Both the position numbers and the translations under genes were made by a program. Positions 41,565-50,349 of a stretch of DNA of 64,000 nt are shown piece after piece. Numbering within the stretch: position 1 is the first letter of the stretch; each line of letters starts with the position of its first letter. The notes beneath the pieces were generated by a model, which was not told where the DNA came from, made no database searches, and worked only from the letters and a program-made list of their open reading frames with translations. Source of the DNA: JBBRHQ01 sp963781345 (GTDB lineage: Bacteria; Actinomycetota; Thermoleophilia; Solirubrobacterales; 70-9). The DNA is taken from the NCBI GenBank assembly GCA_963781345.1, contig CAWAFQ010000013.1:372001-436000 (forward strand), written 5' to 3'.

Positions 41565-43082
41565 CTAGTGATTGCGGATGAAGTTGCGGATGACGCCGAC
41601 TGCGGGCGAGACGAAGGGGAAGTAGAGGCTCGAGACGTGGCCGCGGTTGGGAACCACGTAGAGGCGCGAGCGCGGGAAGCGGCGGGCGGTCTGGCGCGCC
41701 TCCCTGACCGAGGTGATGTCGTCGAGCTCGCCGGCCAGCACCAGGGTTGGCAGGCTCTCTGGCGCTTTCCAACCCTTCGGCACCGGGCGCTCGACGCCGC
41801 CGGCCGGAGGCGGCGGCCAGGTCAGGCAGTTGGTCAGGCGGGCCTCGGCCGAGAGCAGGTACTCGCGCCGTGTGAAGGGGGCGAAGTGCCTGCGCGGCAG
41901 ACGCGTGACCGAGGCTGAGAGCTGGCGGATCCGCTCGTTGATCGGGGCCCGCGGATTCCACAGCAGCGGATAGTCGTTGCACTCGACGGCGATCTCGAGG
42001 CCGTAGGAGAAGGCGTGGGGGTCGCCGAAGCCCGGCGGTCCCGGCGCGATCAGCCTGTTCAGACGTCGGGGGTGGCCACGGAGGAAGCGCCGGTCGCCCT
42101 GGTCGAGGCTGAGGTAGGAGCGCGGCGCCAGGGTCCCCGCCTCGAGCGCGAACCCGAGCAGATCCCCGGTGCGCCGGCCGGCGGCATGGAAGCGGTCGAC
42201 GACGCCGCGGAAGCGCCCGAAGGCGTTGCCCGAGCACTGCGGCGAGCGCCGGCAGGCGATCCGCATGCCTGTGCGGAAGGCCGGGTAGAGGGTGCGGTAG
42301 TAGGGATCGTCGGCCGGGTAGGCGGAGTCGAGGATGAGGCCCCGAAGCGCCGAGGCGTGGCGTACCGCGTAGGCCTGCCCCTCCAGCGTCCCGTAGGAAT
42401 CCCCGTAGAGGATCACCCGACCGAGACCGAGCGAGCGGCGGACGACGTCGATGTCGTCGGCGGCCTCGGCACTCGTATAGGCAGCGAAGCGGCGGCCGAG
42501 CTGATCTGCGCACTCGCCGGTCGCGATCTGCTCGGAGATCAGCCCCTTCTGCAGGCCGGGGCAGTCGATCGCCCATGAGCGGCCGGTCCCGCGCTCGTCG
42601 ATCAGCAGCAGCTCGCGCCGGCGCAGCACCGGACCGAGCGCTGCGATCAGCGAGCGGGCATAGGGCCCGTCGGTTGCGGCGAACCCGGGCCCGCCCTCGA
42701 CGGCGACGATCGTCCCCAGGGATGGACGGTCGCGCTCGCGCCTTCCCCGCAGGGCAAAGGCGACCTTCTGCTTCCCCGGCAACGGGTTCCCGCGCAGCGC
42801 GGGAGCCATCACGTGGCCACAGCGGAAGGGCCTGCGCGCGCCGAGGTTGCAGCGGTGAAGCGGTGGGCGCTTGGCCCTCTCCACGCCCTGGCGGCCCGGC
42901 GCAGCCCCCGAGCCTGCTGCGCCCCGCGCAGCCTCCGAACCGCTCGCGCTCGGAGCAGCCCCCGAACCGCTCGCCCCCGGAGCAGCCCCCGAGCCTGCGA
43001 CGAGGAGGACGAGCGCGACGAGCAGCGCGGGACAGGCGGCGCCGCACAGGAGCCGCCCCGCTGTGCTCCCCCGCACGCTCAC
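41565..43082 (-). CDS. Exported alpha/beta-hydrolase (tripeptidyl aminopeptidase-like)
   Basis: 505 residues. A signal peptide (LLCGAACPALLVALVLLVAG) leads into a 9-residue Ser/Gly/Ala repeat, then an alpha/beta-hydrolase fold: oxyanion VEGGPGF, ERGTGRS, nucleophile elbow YGDSYGT (about residue 228), an Asp in AGELDDITS and His in VPNRGHVSS. The C-terminal part resembles the TAP-like domain of S33 peptidases. Probable role: trimming peptides outside the cell. GTG start overlaps the otsA stop. Confidence 0.85.
   Translation of the reverse strand: MSVRGSTAGRLLCGAACPALLVALVLLVAGSGAAPGASGSGAAPSASGSEAARGAAGSGAAPGRQGVERAKRPPLHRCNLGARRPFRCGHVMAPALRGNPLPGKQKVAFALRGRRERDRPSLGTIVAVEGGPGFAATDGPYARSLIAALGPVLRRRELLLIDERGTGRSWAIDCPGLQKGLISEQIATGECADQLGRRFAAYTSAEAADDIDVVRRSLGLGRVILYGDSYGTLEGQAYAVRHASALRGLILDSAYPADDPYYRTLYPAFRTGMRIACRRSPQCSGNAFGRFRGVVDRFHAAGRRTGDLLGFALEAGTLAPRSYLSLDQGDRRFLRGHPRRLNRLIAPGPPGFGDPHAFSYGLEIAVECNDYPLLWNPRAPINERIRQLSASVTRLPRRHFAPFTRREYLLSAEARLTNCLTWPPPPAGGVERPVPKGWKAPESLPTLVLAGELDDITSVREARQTARRFPRSRLYVVPNRGHVSSLYFPFVSPAVGVIRNFIRNH
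42909..42989 (-). repeat. Minisatellite, three 27-base units
   Basis: Units at 42909, 42936 and 42963 encode 9-residue repeats (GAAPGASGS / GAAPSASGS / EAARGAAGS) just after the hydrolase signal peptide. Confidence 0.8.
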
Positions 43083-44569
43083 TCGGGGGCCGCCACCTCG
43101 CCCAGCTCCTCCTGCAGCGCCCTGATGTCGTCGAGCTGCTCATCGACCCAGTCCCCGGGGTTTCGCGAGTAGATGATCTCCTTCAGCCGCTCGGCCCGCA
43201 GCCGCTTCTCCTCGGGGTCCATCGTCAGGGCGCGGAAGATCGTGTCCGCCTGCTCCTGGATGTCGAAGGGGTTGACGGAGAGGGCGCAGTCGGCAAGCTC
43301 CTCGTGCGAGCCCGTGTTCTCGGAGAGCATCAGGACCCCGTTGCGGGTGTTGACCGCAGGGGCCTCCTTGGCGACGAGGTTCATCCCGTCGAAGATCGCG
43401 TTGACCATCAGCAGGTCGAAATGCTTGTAGCGAGCGACGGCGTCGTTGAAGTTCTCGTAGATCTTGAGGTCGATCGGCATCCAGTCGGTCGTCCCGTGGC
43501 GGTGGTTGACGACTGCGACAAGCGCCTCGATTCGCTCCAGATACTCGGCGTACTCGGGCACGTCCTGGCGCGAGGGCTGCAGGTGGGCGATGAATGTCAC
43601 CTTCTCGCGGAACTCGGGATGCTGTTGTAGGAAGGTGTCGAAGGCGGTGAAGCCGCGCAGAACGTTCTTCGAGAGGTCAGCGCGGTCGACGCGGATGATC
43701 AGGTACTCGCGCCGGCGCTCGAGGACCTCGCGCTCGGCCTCGGCGACCTCCTCGGTCGCGGCCGCACGCGCCAGCCGCTCGGCGTCGATCGAGAGGGGGT
43801 AGGCGCGGACCAGGGTCTCTCCGCCCGGGTGGATGACCCTGCCATGGCGGAAGTCGACGTCGACCTCCATCAGCTCGTCGCAGCAGCGCAGGAAGTTGCG
43901 GCAGTAGGCGCCGGTGTGGAAGCCGATGATGTCGTTGGCGAGCATGCCGCGGAAGATCGCCTCGCGGATACGTCCCGGCAGGACCCGCCAGCTGTCCGGC
44001 TGCGACCAGGGAATGTGGACGAAGAAGTGGAGGAGGGCGTCGGGGCGCACCTCGCGGATCATTCCCGGCGCGGTGTAGAGGTGGTAGTCGTGGAGCATCA
44101 CCAGCGGCTGCTCCTGCCCCTCGATCTGGCGCAGGACGCCTTCGGCGATGTCGCGATTGACGACCTGGTAGCCGTAGTCCCAGGCGTCGAGCTCCTCCTG
44201 GCGGATGTCGGGGGCGTTGGAGAGGTCCCAGAGGTAGTGCTGGATGAACCAGAGGATCGGGTTGGCGATGACGTTGTAGAAGCGGTCGTAGGCATGCGGA
44301 TCGCTGTCGATCAGGCAGAGCCGGTAGGAGATCCCTTCGATCGCGATCTCGACCGGGCCACCGCCGCTCTCCTCCGAGACGACGACGTCCTCGTCGGTCA
44401 TCGCCGAGGCGATCCAGAGCGCGTCGCGGTGCGTGACCAGCCCCGAGATCGCGGTCACCAGCCCACCGCCACCGCGGCGAACCGTCCGCCTTCCCATCTC
44501 GTCGATCTCGAACTGCGCCGGTCCGCGGTTGGAGACGATGATCAGCGGCTGGTCGCGGTCGGGGCTCAC
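43079..44569 (-). CDS. otsA: Trehalose-6-phosphate synthase (GT20 family)
   Basis: 496 residues. LIIVSNRGPAQFEI opening, HDYHLYTAPGMIREVRPDAL, GFHTGAYCRNFLRCC, RVDRADLSKNVLRGFTAFD and VNAIFDGMNLVAKEAPAVNT match GT20. It joins UDP- or GDP-glucose to glucose-6-phosphate. Part of the acceptor region (ANPILWFIQHYLWDLSNAP) differs from E. coli OtsA, so glucosylglycerol-phosphate synthase is an alternative. No phosphatase (otsB) gene is adjacent. GTG start with TAGGCT 7 bases upstream. Confidence 0.87.
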   Translation of the reverse strand: MSPDRDQPLIIVSNRGPAQFEIDEMGRRTVRRGGGGLVTAISGLVTHRDALWIASAMTDEDVVVSEESGGGPVEIAIEGISYRLCLIDSDPHAYDRFYNVIANPILWFIQHYLWDLSNAPDIRQEELDAWDYGYQVVNRDIAEGVLRQIEGQEQPLVMLHDYHLYTAPGMIREVRPDALLHFFVHIPWSQPDSWRVLPGRIREAIFRGMLANDIIGFHTGAYCRNFLRCCDELMEVDVDFRHGRVIHPGGETLVRAYPLSIDAERLARAAATEEVAEAEREVLERRREYLIIRVDRADLSKNVLRGFTAFDTFLQQHPEFREKVTFIAHLQPSRQDVPEYAEYLERIEALVAVVNHRHGTTDWMPIDLKIYENFNDAVARYKHFDLLMVNAIFDGMNLVAKEAPAVNTRNGVLMLSENTGSHEELADCALSVNPFDIQEQADTIFRALTMDPEEKRLRAERLKEIIYSRNPGDWVDEQLDDIRALQEELGEVAAPE

Positions 44570-44576
44570 CGTCCGA

Positions 44577-44582
44577 AGCCTA
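44577..44582 (-). promoter_or_regulatory. -10-like box TAGGCT before otsA
   Basis: Minus-strand TAGGCT, 7-base spacer, GTG at 44569. Confidence 0.5.
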
Positions 44583-44636
44583 CCCAGCGCCCGCCGCCGA
44601 CCCCTGTGGAGGCCCGGTGGCGACCCCGGGGCGGAC

Positions 44637-44642
44637 TAGAGT
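44637..44642 (+). promoter_or_regulatory. -10-like box TAGAGT before 44652
   Basis: TAGAGT, 9-base spacer, GTG at 44652. Confidence 0.45.
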
Positions 44643-44651
44643 CGCTCGCGC

Positions 44652-45332
44652 GTGGACAGGGTCCTCCTCTTCTCGTTGACCGCGGCATTCAACCCGACCC
44701 TGCTCGCGGCGACGACCGTGATGCTGCTTCTCCCGAAACCGAAGCGGCTGCTCGTCGGTTACCTGCTCGGGGCGCTGATGACGAGCATCACGCTTGGCCT
44801 GCTGATCGCCTTCTCGCTGCAGGGATCGGGCAGCGTCAGCACAGCGCAGCACACCCTCAGCCCGGCGGCCGACCTGACTCTCGGGGGTCTCCTGCTCGTG
44901 CTGTCGCTCGTCCTCAGGAGCGGGCGCGACCAGGGGCTCCGCGAGCGTCGCCGGCTGAAGCAGGAGGGCAAGCCGCAGAAGACGCCGCGCTGGCAGCAGT
45001 TCCTCAGCAAGGGCTCGGCCCGCGACACCTTCGTCGTCGGCGCCCTGCTGACCCTGCCGGGGGGCTCCTACCTCGCCGGCCTCGCCGCGATCGACAAGCA
45101 GAACCTGAGCAACGCCGAGACCGTGATCACCGTGATCGGCTTCAACCTGATCATGCTGGCGCTGCTCGAGCTGCCGCTGATCGGCTACACCTTCGCTCCG
45201 GAGTGGACGCCGCGGGCGGTCGAGCGCTTCAAGGCCTGGATCATGAGCCACGGACGGCGGATCGCGATCTACGGCACCGGCGGGGTCGGGGCCGCGCTCG
45301 TGATCCGCGGCCTGATCGAGCTCCTCAGCTGA
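44652..45332 (+). CDS. GAP/Sap-family membrane protein (sulfolipid-1-addressing-protein-like)
   Basis: 226 residues with about six membrane helices in two halves separated by a basic cytoplasmic loop (RSGRDQGLRERRRLKQEGKP). The first half (SLTAAFNPTLLAATTVMLLL; GYLLGALMTSITLGLLI) and the second (GALLTLPGGSYLAGLAAI) match the Sap/GAP pattern of mycobacteria, where relatives export glycolipids. It diverges from otsA and overlaps the treT 3' end by 8 bases. Confidence 0.8.
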   Translation: MDRVLLFSLTAAFNPTLLAATTVMLLLPKPKRLLVGYLLGALMTSITLGLLIAFSLQGSGSVSTAQHTLSPAADLTLGGLLLVLSLVLRSGRDQGLRERRRLKQEGKPQKTPRWQQFLSKGSARDTFVVGALLTLPGGSYLAGLAAIDKQNLSNAETVITVIGFNLIMLALLELPLIGYTFAPEWTPRAVERFKAWIMSHGRRIAIYGTGGVGAALVIRGLIELLS

Positions 45333-46560
45333 GCTCGCTGAAGAGCTGCAGCCAGTCGCGAAGCAGGCGCGGGGTGAGAAAGTGCTCGCGGGCGTGCTCC
45401 TTGCCGGCGCGGCCGAGGCGCTTGCCGAGCTCCGGGTCGGCGAGGATCCCGGCGCAGCGCCGGGCGCACTCCTCTGCGGAGTCAACCAGGTAGCCGGTGT
45501 CACCGTCCTTGATCTGCAGCGGGATCCCGCCGACGTTGCCGGCGACGGTGGGGCGGCCCTTCCACAGTGCCTCGGTCACCGTCAGGCCGAAGCCCTCGCG
45601 GATCGACTTCTGCAGGACCACGTCGGATTGCGACTGGAAGGCGTTGACCTCGATCGCCCCGACGTTGTTGAGGTTGTTGAGAATCTTGATGTCGGGATCG
45701 GACTTCGCGTACTTGAAGGTCTTCTGGAAGAAATCCCAGCCCTCGGGGTCGTCGGTGGCCATCGATCCGACCAGAGCCAGCTGCACGTCGGCGACCTCCT
45801 CGGTGACCTTGCGGTAGGCGTCGATCACACCGATCGGGTCCTTCCAGGGGTCGAAGCGCGAAACCTGCGTGATCAGCGGCCGGTCGACATCGATCCCGAA
45901 CTGCTCGCAGACGAATGCGGCGTCCTCGGGGGAGAAGGCCATGTTCTTCGGCGAGAGCGGGTCGATCGCGGGCGGGATGATCCGGATCCCCGGGTTCTCG
46001 CTCATCCTGGCGGGGACATAGGAGGGCATGTGCCAGACGGAGGCGTCGTACTCGGCCATCAGCGGCATCAGCCGCTCGATCGGCTCCGGGTTGGGCTCGG
46101 AGAGGTCGATGTGGCAGCGCCAGATCCACCTCCCGCCCTGGTCGAGGGCGCCGCGGCGCAGGCCAATCGGTTGCGGGTCGTGGACCACGACCAGGTCCCA
46201 CTCCCCTTGGAGGCCGCCGGCGTTGAGGGCGTTGATCTCGTCGAAGAGCTGCCACTGCTCGGCGCTCAGCGTTGCCGGGTCGCCCTGCAGCGAGTTGTGC
46301 AGGAGCTTGGTCGCGTTGAAGAACTCCTCCCTGCCGAAGATCACCTGCCAGTGGGCGTCGAGGCCGACGTCGCGCATCAGCGGCACGATCGTGTAGAGAA
46401 TCTCCGAGACGCCGCCGCCGAACGCTGTCGCGCTCACGTGCAGGACCCGCTTGCCCTCGAGTGCGGAGGAGAGCTCGCGGATCCGCTCGACAAGCGGCCG
46501 GCCGACGATGTGGGTGTAGTCGGCCAGTGACTTCTGGCCAAGCGCGACTTCCTGAAGCAA
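45325..46560 (-). CDS. treT: Trehalose glycosyltransferring synthase (GT4)
   Basis: 411 residues. HVSATAFGGGVSEILYTIVP, DIVVHDPQP-like VVVHDPQPIGLRRG, WRCHIDLSEPNPE, PAIDPLSPKNM, REGFGLTVTEALWKGRPTVA are the TreT signatures. It makes trehalose directly from ADP- or UDP-glucose and glucose, reversibly, without a phosphate intermediate. TTG start. With otsA 2 kb away, two trehalose routes coexist. Confidence 0.9.
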   Translation of the reverse strand: MLQEVALGQKSLADYTHIVGRPLVERIRELSSALEGKRVLHVSATAFGGGVSEILYTIVPLMRDVGLDAHWQVIFGREEFFNATKLLHNSLQGDPATLSAEQWQLFDEINALNAGGLQGEWDLVVVHDPQPIGLRRGALDQGGRWIWRCHIDLSEPNPEPIERLMPLMAEYDASVWHMPSYVPARMSENPGIRIIPPAIDPLSPKNMAFSPEDAAFVCEQFGIDVDRPLITQVSRFDPWKDPIGVIDAYRKVTEEVADVQLALVGSMATDDPEGWDFFQKTFKYAKSDPDIKILNNLNNVGAIEVNAFQSQSDVVLQKSIREGFGLTVTEALWKGRPTVAGNVGGIPLQIKDGDTGYLVDSAEECARRCAGILADPELGKRLGRAGKEHAREHFLTPRLLRDWLQLFSELS

Positions 46561-46639
46561 GGGTGGTCTCTGTCTGTTGTCTCGGTCCGACGGCGGGCCG
46601 CGGGCGCCATGGCGACCGCGGCCGCGGGATGCTAGACGC

Positions 46640-47827
46640 TCAGCCGCCGGAGACGCTCGTAGGCCGTGTGCCCAGCGTCACCTCGACATCCTGCCTCGAG
46701 CCGTCGCGAAGGATCTGCAGCGTCACCGTATCCCCGGGGGCGTGGGAGGAAATCAGCCGGGAGAGGTCGTCGGGACGCACGACCTCGCGGCCGTCCACGG
46801 AGATGATCACGTCGCCGCCGGCCCTGTAGGCGCCACCCTGAAAGCGGATCCGATCGCTTCCGCCGTTGAGCCCGGCGTCGTCGGCGGGACCGCCGGGGAC
46901 GACCTCCGCGATCAGGCCGCCGAAGTCGGCGTCGAGCCCGAGCTTCTGCGCGAGCTGGGGATAGAGCGCCTGGCTGGAGACGCCGATGTATGCGTAGTTG
47001 GCCTCGCCGTTGTCGCGCAGCTGCGCGATCGAGCGCTTCACGGCGGAGATCGGGACGGCGAAGCCGACGCCGTCATTGGCGCCCGACTGGGTCTCGATCT
47101 GCTGGTTGATGCCGATCACCCTGCCGGCCGCGTCGAGCAGCGGGCCGCCCGAGTTGCCCGGGTTGATCGAGGCGTCGGTCTGAATCGCACCCTCGATCTG
47201 GAACTGGGTCAGCGACTTGACCGAGCGGTCGGTCGCGGAGACGACCCCGACCGAGAGCGACTGCTGCTCGCCGAAGGGACTGCCGATCGCCGCCACGGGC
47301 TGGCCGACGACGAGTTTGGAGTCGTCTCCAAGCTCGAGCGGCTGCAGGTCGAAGCCGTCGGGCTCGACCTTGAGCAGGGCGACGTCTGCGAAGGGGTCGA
47401 ATCCGAGCACGTCGGCGGGAACGACATTGCGGTCCGGGAACTCGACGAAGACCTGGTCGGCGGCGCTGCGGTCGGCGCCGCTGCCCTCGGTGACGACGTG
47501 GGCGTTGGTGACGATCTCACCGTCGGAGTTGAGGACGATTCCAGAGCCCTCGGCGGCGCCGGCGCCAAAGATCGAGCGGATCGTGACCACGCCCGGTGAC
47601 GCCTGCTCGAAGACTCTGGCGGCGTCGAAGCCGCGCGAGGCGGCCTGCACGACCACCTGCCTGCTGGTCTTCGTGACGCCGGCCGAGGTGACGGTGACGG
47701 TCTTCTCGCCGGAGCCGCCGCAGGCGGCGAGAACCCCGGCGGTAGTGATCGCGAGAGCCGCGGCGAGGGCGATCCCGGCCATCCGCGGGCCGGGCCCGCG
47801 GGGGCGTTGCCGGATGTGGCCGCTCAC
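46640..47827 (-). CDS. HtrA/DegP-like serine protease with PDZ domain, lipoprotein
   Basis: 395 residues. The lipobox LAAC (about residue 35) predicts a lipid-anchored exported protein. The trypsin-like triad is visible: TNAHVV (His), FADVALLKVE (Asp), GNSGGP (Ser), followed by one PDZ domain (GLIAEVVPGGPADDAGLNGG). It degrades or refolds damaged envelope proteins. Its GTG overlaps the kinase stop, making it the third gene of a response regulator-kinase-protease operon, like envelope-stress systems. Confidence 0.92.
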   Translation of the reverse strand: MSGHIRQRPRGPGPRMAGIALAAALAITTAGVLAACGGSGEKTVTVTSAGVTKTSRQVVVQAASRGFDAARVFEQASPGVVTIRSIFGAGAAEGSGIVLNSDGEIVTNAHVVTEGSGADRSAADQVFVEFPDRNVVPADVLGFDPFADVALLKVEPDGFDLQPLELGDDSKLVVGQPVAAIGSPFGEQQSLSVGVVSATDRSVKSLTQFQIEGAIQTDASINPGNSGGPLLDAAGRVIGINQQIETQSGANDGVGFAVPISAVKRSIAQLRDNGEANYAYIGVSSQALYPQLAQKLGLDADFGGLIAEVVPGGPADDAGLNGGSDRIRFQGGAYRAGGDVIISVDGREVVRPDDLSRLISSHAPGDTVTLQILRDGSRQDVEVTLGTRPTSVSGG

Positions 47828-49254
47828 GCGTTCGCCTCGATCTGGGACGCGCCCGTGGCCGCCGGCGCCGGGGCCGGCGGGAGGTCGAGGCTGAAGGCGG
47901 TGAACCCCTTGCTCGAGGTGACGGCGATCCGTCCTCCCATCCTCTGGGCGAGCTCGCGGGCGATCGCGAGGCCGAGCCCGGAGCCACCGACGGAGTCCCC
48001 GGTGTAGAAGCGCTCGAACATGCGCTCCTGCACCCGTTTTGGCACCCCGGGACCCTCGTCGGAGACGGTCAGAACCGCCCTTGAGTTTTCGTTGTAGGTC
48101 GTCACGGTCACCTTGGTGCCCTCGGGGGTGTGGGTGAGGGCGTTGTCGAGGAGGATACGGATGATCTGCAGCGTCCGGTCGGGATCTGCGAACGCGTAGG
48201 CGCTCTCCTGCGGAGTTCTCACCTGCAGTCGCGAGCCACGCCGGTCGGCCACCGGCCCGAACTCCCGTGCAGCCTCGGTTGCGAGCATGCCGAGGTCGAC
48301 CGTCCGGGCGCTGACCTCGAGCTCGCCGGCATCGAGTCGCGAGAGGTCGAGCAGGTCGGTCGTCAGCTTCGTCAGCCTCTCGATCTGCTCACGCATCGTG
48401 TGGACGAACTCCGCCCGGGCGACCGGATCGGGGTCCTCGTCCTCGAGCAGCTCGACGAAGCCGCCGAGCGAGAAGATCGGTGTTCGCAGCTCATGCGAGG
48501 CGTTGGTGATGAACTGCTTGCGGGCGCTGTCGAGGTCGGCGAGGCGGCGCTGCATGTCGTTGAAGGTGCGCGCGAGCTGGCCGAGCTCGTCGGATGAGTC
48601 GACCGGGATCGGCGTCGCGAAGTCGCCGTCTGCGACCTTCCGGGCGGCGTCCTCGAGCCGGCCGAGCCGGCGGGAGAGTGCACGCGCCGCGTAGTAGCCG
48701 GCGATCAGCGCCAGCACCAGGGCGATCGCGCCGGCGATCAGGATCTGGCGCTTGATCAGAGCGACGTTGTCCTCGACCTCCGCCAGGGGCTCGGAGTAGA
48801 CAGCGATCCAGACCGGGTCGCCCCGCGGCAGCGGCAGTGCCACCTCGGCGGAGCGGGCCCCAGCGATCGACTCGACGCCGGCGGCCTCGGCCCCGTCGGC
48901 GACGGCCCTCGCGGCCGTCTCGAATCCGCCGCCCACGGGACCGCGCTCGAGCTCGGAATCGGCGACGACGAAGGAGGGGGCCCGCTCGCCCGGCCGCACT
49001 CCGAGAATGGTCACCCGCGAGTCGGTGATCTGGGATATCTGGCGCAGAAGCGCGTCGAGCTGTGGCTGAGAGAGGCCCTGGCCGATCGCCCGCTGCAGGC
49101 GCAGCCCCTGCCGGTTGCCCTCGTCTTCGAGGCGCGAGAGCTTCTGGGCGGTAAGGCTCGAGCGCAGCTGCGGAACGACGTAGAGATAGACGAAGCCGAC
49201 CGCGGCAGCCGTGATCGCGACGAAGAGGAGGACGAGACGGGTGCGCAGGCTCAA
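47824..49254 (-). CDS. Sensor histidine kinase
   Basis: 476 residues. Two membrane helices (about residues 8-28 and 168-190) flank an extracytoplasmic sensor of about 140 residues. Then a HAMP linker, HisKA with phospho-accepting FITNASHELRTPIFSLGG (about residue 255), and a HATPase with DNALTHTPEG, DEGPGVP and GSGLGLAIA. Partner of the regulator at 49251, whose stop overlaps the kinase TTG start. Confidence 0.93.
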   Translation of the reverse strand: MSLRTRLVLLFVAITAAAVGFVYLYVVPQLRSSLTAQKLSRLEDEGNRQGLRLQRAIGQGLSQPQLDALLRQISQITDSRVTILGVRPGERAPSFVVADSELERGPVGGGFETAARAVADGAEAAGVESIAGARSAEVALPLPRGDPVWIAVYSEPLAEVEDNVALIKRQILIAGAIALVLALIAGYYAARALSRRLGRLEDAARKVADGDFATPIPVDSSDELGQLARTFNDMQRRLADLDSARKQFITNASHELRTPIFSLGGFVELLEDEDPDPVARAEFVHTMREQIERLTKLTTDLLDLSRLDAGELEVSARTVDLGMLATEAAREFGPVADRRGSRLQVRTPQESAYAFADPDRTLQIIRILLDNALTHTPEGTKVTVTTYNENSRAVLTVSDEGPGVPKRVQERMFERFYTGDSVGGSGLGLAIARELAQRMGGRIAVTSSKGFTAFSLDLPPAPAPAATGASQIEANA

Positions 49255-49955
49255 CGGCGCTCTTCGCGGAAGCGGTAGCCGACCCCGCGCACCGTGAACA
49301 GGTACTCGGGCTCCTTCGGCTCGGTCTCGAGCTTCTCGCGCAGGTGGCGGATATGGACATCGACCGTGCGCGGGTCGCGGAACTCGGAGTCTCCCCAGAC
49401 GTGCTCGAGCAGCGTCTCGCGGCCGAGGACCCGTCCGGGAGAGCGGGCCAGCGCCGCCAGGATCTCGAACTCGACGTAGGTCAGCTGCGCCTCCTCGTCC
49501 CGGACCCTGACCGAGCGCCGCGCGAAGTCGATCTCGAGCTCCCCGCTGGAGATCGGCTCCTCGCCGGGCCCTGCACCCGGCATCCGCGAGCGCCTCAGCG
49601 CAGCCTTCACCCGGCTGCGGAACTCACGCATCGAGAAGGGCTTGGTGATGTAGTCGTCGGCGCCCATCTCGAGGCCAGCGACCTTGTCCATCTCGTCGCC
49701 CCTCGCGGTCAGCATGATGATCGGCACCTGGCTTCGGGATCGCAACCGCCGGCAGACTTCGACCCCGTCGAGCTTCGGCAGCATCAGGTCGAGAATCACG
49801 AGGTCGAAGCGGCCCTCGGCGAAGCGCAGCAGTGCCTCCTGGCCGTCCACGGCCGAGACGACCTCGAAGCCGTCCTTTCGAAGCGGGTAGCTGAGCAGCT
49901 TCTGAACCGCCTCCTCGTCATCGACGAGGAGGATCCGAGCGGATCCCTCTGGCAT
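49251..49955 (-). CDS. OmpR-family response regulator
   Basis: 234 residues. Receiver with ILLVDDEEAV, phospho-Asp in LVILDLMLPKLDG, Thr in MLTARGDE, Lys in YITKPF; then a winged-helix DNA-binding domain (YVEFEILAALARSPGRVLGR; VDVHIRHLREKLE). First gene of the regulator-kinase-HtrA operon, with TAACCT 6 bases before its ATG. Probably controls envelope stress genes including htrA. Confidence 0.94.
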   Translation of the reverse strand: MPEGSARILLVDDEEAVQKLLSYPLRKDGFEVVSAVDGQEALLRFAEGRFDLVILDLMLPKLDGVEVCRRLRSRSQVPIIMLTARGDEMDKVAGLEMGADDYITKPFSMREFRSRVKAALRRSRMPGAGPGEEPISSGELEIDFARRSVRVRDEEAQLTYVEFEILAALARSPGRVLGRETLLEHVWGDSEFRDPRTVDVHIRHLREKLETEPKEPEYLFTVRGVGYRFREERR

Positions 49956-49961
49956 ACGAAG

Positions 49962-49967
49962 AGGTTA
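49962..49967 (-). promoter_or_regulatory. -10-like box TAACCT before the response regulator
   Basis: Minus-strand TAACCT, 6-base spacer, ATG at 49955. Confidence 0.5.
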
Positions 49968-50095
49968 GAGCCGCTCCGCCGCGAGCCGCCCCGAACCGAC
50001 GTTCCCGGCTACGGGGCTGTCGCGGTTTCGTGTCGTCCTACGGACCTGCGATCGTCTTGCCGGTTTCGGTGGACGCATGTGCGAGTACCAAAAAC

Positions 50096-50122
50096 TAATG
50101 ATCGGACCAAACGGGCCGATAA
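50096..50122 (+). promoter_or_regulatory. Sigma-28 (FliA/SigD)-type promoter
   Basis: TAAT at 50096-50099, a 15-base spacer, then GCCGATAA at 50115-50122. This equals the sigma-28 -10 consensus exactly, with consensus spacing. It lies 41 bases before a FlgM-like gene. Confidence 0.65.
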
Positions 50123-50163
50123 GGGGACCAAGAGGAGAGACGTTGCCCGCCAGGAGAAGAAGA

Positions 50164-50349
50164 ATGACACCCAGTCACCTGAAAGCGCTGGTTGAGACCG
50201 GCCACTACAAGCCCGCGCCGGGACTTATCGCCGAGGCGATGCTCGACCGGCGTGGATTCCGGACATTCCTGGGCTCACCGCTCAGCTCCGGCCGTGGGCC
50301 AGCTGGTCATAGCCGCCGGGCGGCAGCCGGCGGCCACCGCTCGAGCTGA
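50164..50349 (+). CDS. FlgM-like anti-sigma-28 factor
   Basis: 61 residues from ATG 50164, which follows an AGGAG ribosome site by 7 bases. The segment LKALVETGHYKPAPGLIAEA resembles the C-terminal sigma-binding helix of FlgM. FlgM binds and blocks sigma-28 until the flagellar hook is complete. A sigma-28-type promoter lies directly upstream, fitting the usual feedback loop. The last residues after GFRTFLG overlap thiL and look non-native; an indel could have removed the true stop. No other flagellar gene is in the window. Confidence 0.6.
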   Translation: MTPSHLKALVETGHYKPAPGLIAEAMLDRRGFRTFLGSPLSSGRGPAGHSRRAAAGGHRSS

